Source: Bacteroidota bacterium (GTDB taxonomy: Bacteria > Bacteroidota > Bacteroidia > Bacteroidales > JADFUO01). From it: 7,828 nucleotides of DNA. Below the pieces are notes generated by a model. That model searched no databases and was not told where the DNA came from. It was given only the letters and a program-made list of their open reading frames with translations. Within the stretch, counting starts at the first letter, position 1; every line of letters starts with the position of its first letter. This document shows, piece after piece, positions 4,869-7,828 of this stretch. Both the position numbers and the translations under genes were made by a program. The DNA lies in contig JAUWKH010000071.1 of assembly GCA_030614305.1 (NCBI GenBank), positions 1-7,828 of the forward strand, given 5' to 3'.

Positions 4869-6155
4869 ATGAAAAAAGATTTAAACAGGCAAGATCAACC
4901 TGAATTAAAAACAATTAAAAAAATCAGTTTAACTAATCCTGATAAAATATATCTTGATAACGGAATACCTGTTTATATTTTAGATGCCGGCACACAAGAT
5001 ATTCTAAAAATTGATTTGATATTTAATGCCGGTACATATTTCCAAAATAAACCATTGGTTGCTCTATCAACCAATAAAATGTTAATTGAAGGAACACAAA
5101 ATTCAACTGCATATGAGATTGCCGAAAAACTTGATTACTATGGCGCCCATCTTGAAACAATTCCGGGAAAAGATCATGCATCAATAACACTTTATTTATT
5201 AAACAAACATCTTGAAAAACTTCTGCCTGTATTGGCTGAAATAATCAACAAGCCCGTTTTTCCTGAGAAAGAACTGAAAACCTTTATTAAAAAAGCTAAA
5301 CAGGAATTTATAATCAATAACGAAAAAGTTAAATATCTTGCAAAAATAAATTTTGATAAAATAATTTTTGGAGATAAAAACCAATATGGAAGAATAGCTG
5401 ACCTTAAGGACTTTGACAATCTTGAAAGAAATTTCCTGATTGATTTCTACAAAAAATATTATACAACAAAAAATTGCAAAATAATTGTTTCCGGGAAAAT
5501 CAATAATAAAACTATTCCATTGCTAAATAAATTATTGGGTAGTAATAAGCAGAACGCCGGTTACACAGAAGAATCCAAACCATATAAAATTGAAGACTGT
5601 GATGCACATAAGCATTTTATAAAGAAAGAAGATGCATTGCAAACAGCCATCAGAATAGGCAAACCATTGTTTAATAAAAAACATCCCGATTTTATTCCTT
5701 TGCAGATATTAAATATTGTATTAGGTGGATATTTCGGGTCAAGATTAATGTCTAACATTCGTGAAGATAAAGGATATACTTACGGAATAGGCTCAGCTCT
5801 GATTTCATTACAAAACGCAGGGTATTTCTATATTGCAACCGAAGCAGGTGCTGATGTTTCAAAAAAAGCAGTAAATGAAATTTACAAAGAAATTAAATTG
5901 TTATCTGATGAATTAATTTCCCAGGACGAATTAAACCTCGTTAAAAATTTTATGCTTGGCAGTTTTCTCAGAAGTATTGACGGACCTTTTGCATTATCCG
6001 AAATGTTTATATCGGTTCTTGAATATGATATGGATTTCACTTATTATGATAAATATTTAAACATAATTATATCAATAACTTCTGAAACTTTAATTCAGTT
6101 GGCAAAAAAATATTTTACTAAAGAAACAATGTTTGAATTGTTGGTTGGTAAATAA
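4869..6155 (+). CDS. M16 family peptidase-like subunit lacking the zinc motif
   Basis: This 428-residue protein has the M16 fold: an N-terminal domain at about 25-215 (IYLDNGIPVYILDAG at 27-41) and a C-terminal domain at about 240-425. Where active members have HxxEH, this one reads ALSTNKMLIEGT (65-76), so neither His nor the catalytic Glu is present and it cannot bind zinc in the usual way. It does keep the substrate-binding segment YFGSRLMSNIREDKGYTYG (288-306), including Arg298 and Tyr305, lost by its upstream neighbour. This matches the non-catalytic partner in heterodimeric M16B proteases. The N-terminal start MKKDLNRQDQPELKTI has no signal peptide. The 12-bp intergenic distance supports co-transcription and 1:1 production with the HxxEH subunit. 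No clear terminator hairpin follows. Confidence 0.93.
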   Translation: MKKDLNRQDQPELKTIKKISLTNPDKIYLDNGIPVYILDAGTQDILKIDLIFNAGTYFQNKPLVALSTNKMLIEGTQNSTAYEIAEKLDYYGAHLETIPGKDHASITLYLLNKHLEKLLPVLAEIINKPVFPEKELKTFIKKAKQEFIINNEKVKYLAKINFDKIIFGDKNQYGRIADLKDFDNLERNFLIDFYKKYYTTKNCKIIVSGKINNKTIPLLNKLLGSNKQNAGYTEESKPYKIEDCDAHKHFIKKEDALQTAIRIGKPLFNKKHPDFIPLQILNIVLGGYFGSRLMSNIREDKGYTYGIGSALISLQNAGYFYIATEAGADVSKKAVNEIYKEIKLLSDELISQDELNLVKNFMLGSFLRSIDGPFALSEMFISVLEYDMDFTYYDKYLNIIISITSETLIQLAKKYFTKETMFELLVGK

Positions 6156-6245
6156 ATTAATTAATTTTGAACCTTTCATGCAATAATTTTAAAAACAATA
6201 CTTTAAATATAAAGGTGAGAATATTATTTCAGCTTATTAAAAAGT

Positions 6246-7828
6246 ATGTTTAAAAAATCAAATCTTATAATCGCTATAATACTTTTATCATCTTTAAAGA
6301 TGTATTCCCAGTATTCGCATTATTTCAGATGTCTTGCTGTAGAAAACAACGGTGATGTTACTCTCAGTTGGATGCAGCCCGTTTCTATTGATGAATTTAT
6401 TAGCTATCATTTTTATCATGCTAATGCTTCAAATCCTGATATTTTCACAGAAATCGGCAGTTCAACTAATTACAGCAATACAAATTTCACTCATACAGGT
6501 TCCTCTTCAAACCTGATGCAAAATTTTTATTTTATCAAAACTTTAACTGTTGCCGGTAATCCTGTTTTTTCAGATACATTGAGTACAATCTTTCTTCAGG
6601 TTTTTAATCCGGGTAACGGAAAAGCCGAGCTGGATTGGAATGCCATACATACTCCGTTGCTGCCTTCATCAAACGGATGGTATAAAATTTACCATAAGTA
6701 TTCATTTAGCAACTGGGATTTGATTGACTCTGTTCAAAATTTTGAATATAACGAAATAATCAGCGTTTGCAACGACACAATAAATTACCAGATAAAAATT
6801 TCAGATGAATCAGGATGTGAATCAACATCAAACATTAAAGGAGACTGGTTCTATGATATCAATAAACCTCCTACACCGATACTGGACTCTGTTAGTATTG
6901 ATTTAAATGAAAATGTTGTAATCGGCTGGGAGGTTAATCCGGCAAGCGACACTGAAGGATATATTATTTATCGTAACCAAGCTGGAACATGGATAACTAT
7001 AGATATAAACTATGGATTATATAATACATTTTATACGGATTTTGAAGTTGATCCGTGCACTTCAACAAAATCATACAGTATTGCAGCTTTTGACAGTTGC
7101 GGTAATACAAGCCCTCTTGGAATCGGTCCGTTTGCTGAAGGCGATTCGATCAGAACCATCTGTTTATATGAAATTATTTATAATCCATGCGATTCTGCAA
7201 ACACAATAAAATGGACATCATATATTAATATGCTCAATGAACTGGAGGGCTATAAAATTTATTTTAGTATTGATGAAGGCCCTTTTAATTTATTGACAAT
7301 AACTTCTTCATCAGATACAAGTTTTGTTCATCAAAATTTATCGACCGATAATGAATATTGCTATTATATACAGGCGTATAATCATTTAGATCAAATCACA
7401 TCAACATCATGCAAAAAATGTATTACTACCTACGAATTTTCAAAACCTGATTTTATTTATTTAAGAAATGCTTCAGTTGAAAGCAATGATCATGTTGAAT
7501 TAACTTTATTTGTTGATACAACTGCGTATATTACCGGATATAAAATTTTAAGATCGGAAACCCTTTCAGGTCCGTTTGTTTTACTTGAAATAATCCCTTC
7601 ATCCGTTACTTCTGAAATTAAATATGATGATTATAATGCTCTGGTAAATAACAGAAGCTATTACTATGAAATAATCGTTATTGATAGTTGCGGCAAAGAT
7701 TTTCTGTATTCAAACATATCAAGAACAATTTTTCTAACAGCAGAAGCAAAACCCGATAAAACAAATTATTTGGAATGGAATGATTATGAGGGATGGGACG
7801 GAGGAGTTGTTTCGTACAATATTTACAG
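6246..7828 (+). CDS. Secreted FN3-repeat protein, 3' end beyond the window (partial)
   Basis: The frame from ATG 6246 stays open to the window edge (527 complete codons plus two bases). Residues 1-22 form a signal peptide: Lys3-Lys4, hydrophobic core LIIAIILLSSL (7-17), then MYSQ with likely cleavage near 20-22. The rest is a chain of fibronectin-III-like units of about 90-100 residues: roughly 23-118, 119-207, 208-300, 301-395, 400-495, and a sixth starting near 496. Most begin with a beta-strand Trp (SW 41-42, DW 130-131, GW 227-228, KW 322-323, EW 510-511), followed by a GYxIY-like strand (WYKIY, GYIIY, GYKIY, GYKIL, SYNIY). Unit ends carry DSCG (283-286 and 480-483) or ESGCES, mostly paired with a Cys 14-17 residues earlier, suggesting disulfides outside the cell. 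This layout is typical of large Bacteroidetes surface proteins exported by type IX secretion, but the sorting domain is not in view. It starts 90 bp after the M16 operon and need not be co-transcribed. Its ligand is unknown. Confidence 0.88.
   Translation, partial: MFKKSNLIIAIILLSSLKMYSQYSHYFRCLAVENNGDVTLSWMQPVSIDEFISYHFYHANASNPDIFTEIGSSTNYSNTNFTHTGSSSNLMQNFYFIKTLTVAGNPVFSDTLSTIFLQVFNPGNGKAELDWNAIHTPLLPSSNGWYKIYHKYSFSNWDLIDSVQNFEYNEIISVCNDTINYQIKISDESGCESTSNIKGDWFYDINKPPTPILDSVSIDLNENVVIGWEVNPASDTEGYIIYRNQAGTWITIDINYGLYNTFYTDFEVDPCTSTKSYSIAAFDSCGNTSPLGIGPFAEGDSIRTICLYEIIYNPCDSANTIKWTSYINMLNELEGYKIYFSIDEGPFNLLTITSSSDTSFVHQNLSTDNEYCYYIQAYNHLDQITSTSCKKCITTYEFSKPDFIYLRNASVESNDHVELTLFVDTTAYITGYKILRSETLSGPFVLLEIIPSSVTSEIKYDDYNALVNNRSYYYEIIVIDSCGKDFLYSNISRTIFLTAEAKPDKTNYLEWNDYEGWDGGVVSYNIY

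Noticed and set aside
6154..6191. AAATTAATTAATTT palindrome and TTTG/TAATTTTA promoter-like words after the M16 operon
   Set aside because: The palindrome has no loop and is pure A/T. The promoter words are imperfect and wrongly spaced (14 bp), so neither a terminator nor a promoter can be claimed.
7012..7209. 65-codon open frame inside the FN3 gene
   Set aside because: It is in a different frame on the same strand as a clear long coding sequence with domain structure; it is a shadow frame.

Overview
The window is strongly AT-rich and looks like chromosomal DNA from a member of the Bacteroidetes. The evidence is: exact TAnnTTTG-type -7 promoter elements with no clear Shine-Dalgarno sequences in front of the genes; a paired M16 peptidase operon of the kind common in that phylum; and a large secreted protein built of fibronectin-III-like units, with a signal peptide ending in a Ser-Gln. 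No tRNA, rRNA, IS transposase or CRISPR array is visible.

Layout. Positions 1-154 hold A-rich sequence and a heptamer tandem repeat. A small single-cluster ferredoxin (155-343, minus) is divergent from a Crp/Fnr-family regulator (629-1300, plus). Their 285-bp shared control region carries a perfect Crp/Fnr-type palindrome (410-425), spaced from the ferredoxin -7 element as a class II activator site would be. The regulator converges on glyA, serine hydroxymethyltransferase (1341-2621, minus). About 1 kb without a credible gene follows (2622-3620). It holds tandem repeats, dispersed short repeats, hairpins and a 163-bp concentric three-arm inverted repeat (3198-3360). Next come two M16 metallopeptidase-family genes 12 bp apart (3621-4856 and 4869-6155, plus). 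The first keeps the zinc motif and has lost the Arg/Tyr substrate-binding pair; the second has the reverse. After 90 bp an FN3-repeat secreted protein starts (6246) and runs off the right edge.

How the genes relate. The regulator, the palindrome and the ferredoxin form a plausible local redox or anaerobic control circuit. The two M16 subunits probably form one heterodimeric protease. glyA is one-carbon housekeeping metabolism. The FN3 protein is a cell-surface or secreted product, probably of the type IX secretion or gliding-associated class, but the C-terminal sorting domain that would show this lies outside the window. A 14-bp word (ACTGATTAGTTACA) is shared by the upstream regions of glyA and the M16 operon. 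Its GTTACA end also matches half of the ferredoxin palindrome, at nearly the same distance from all three start codons.
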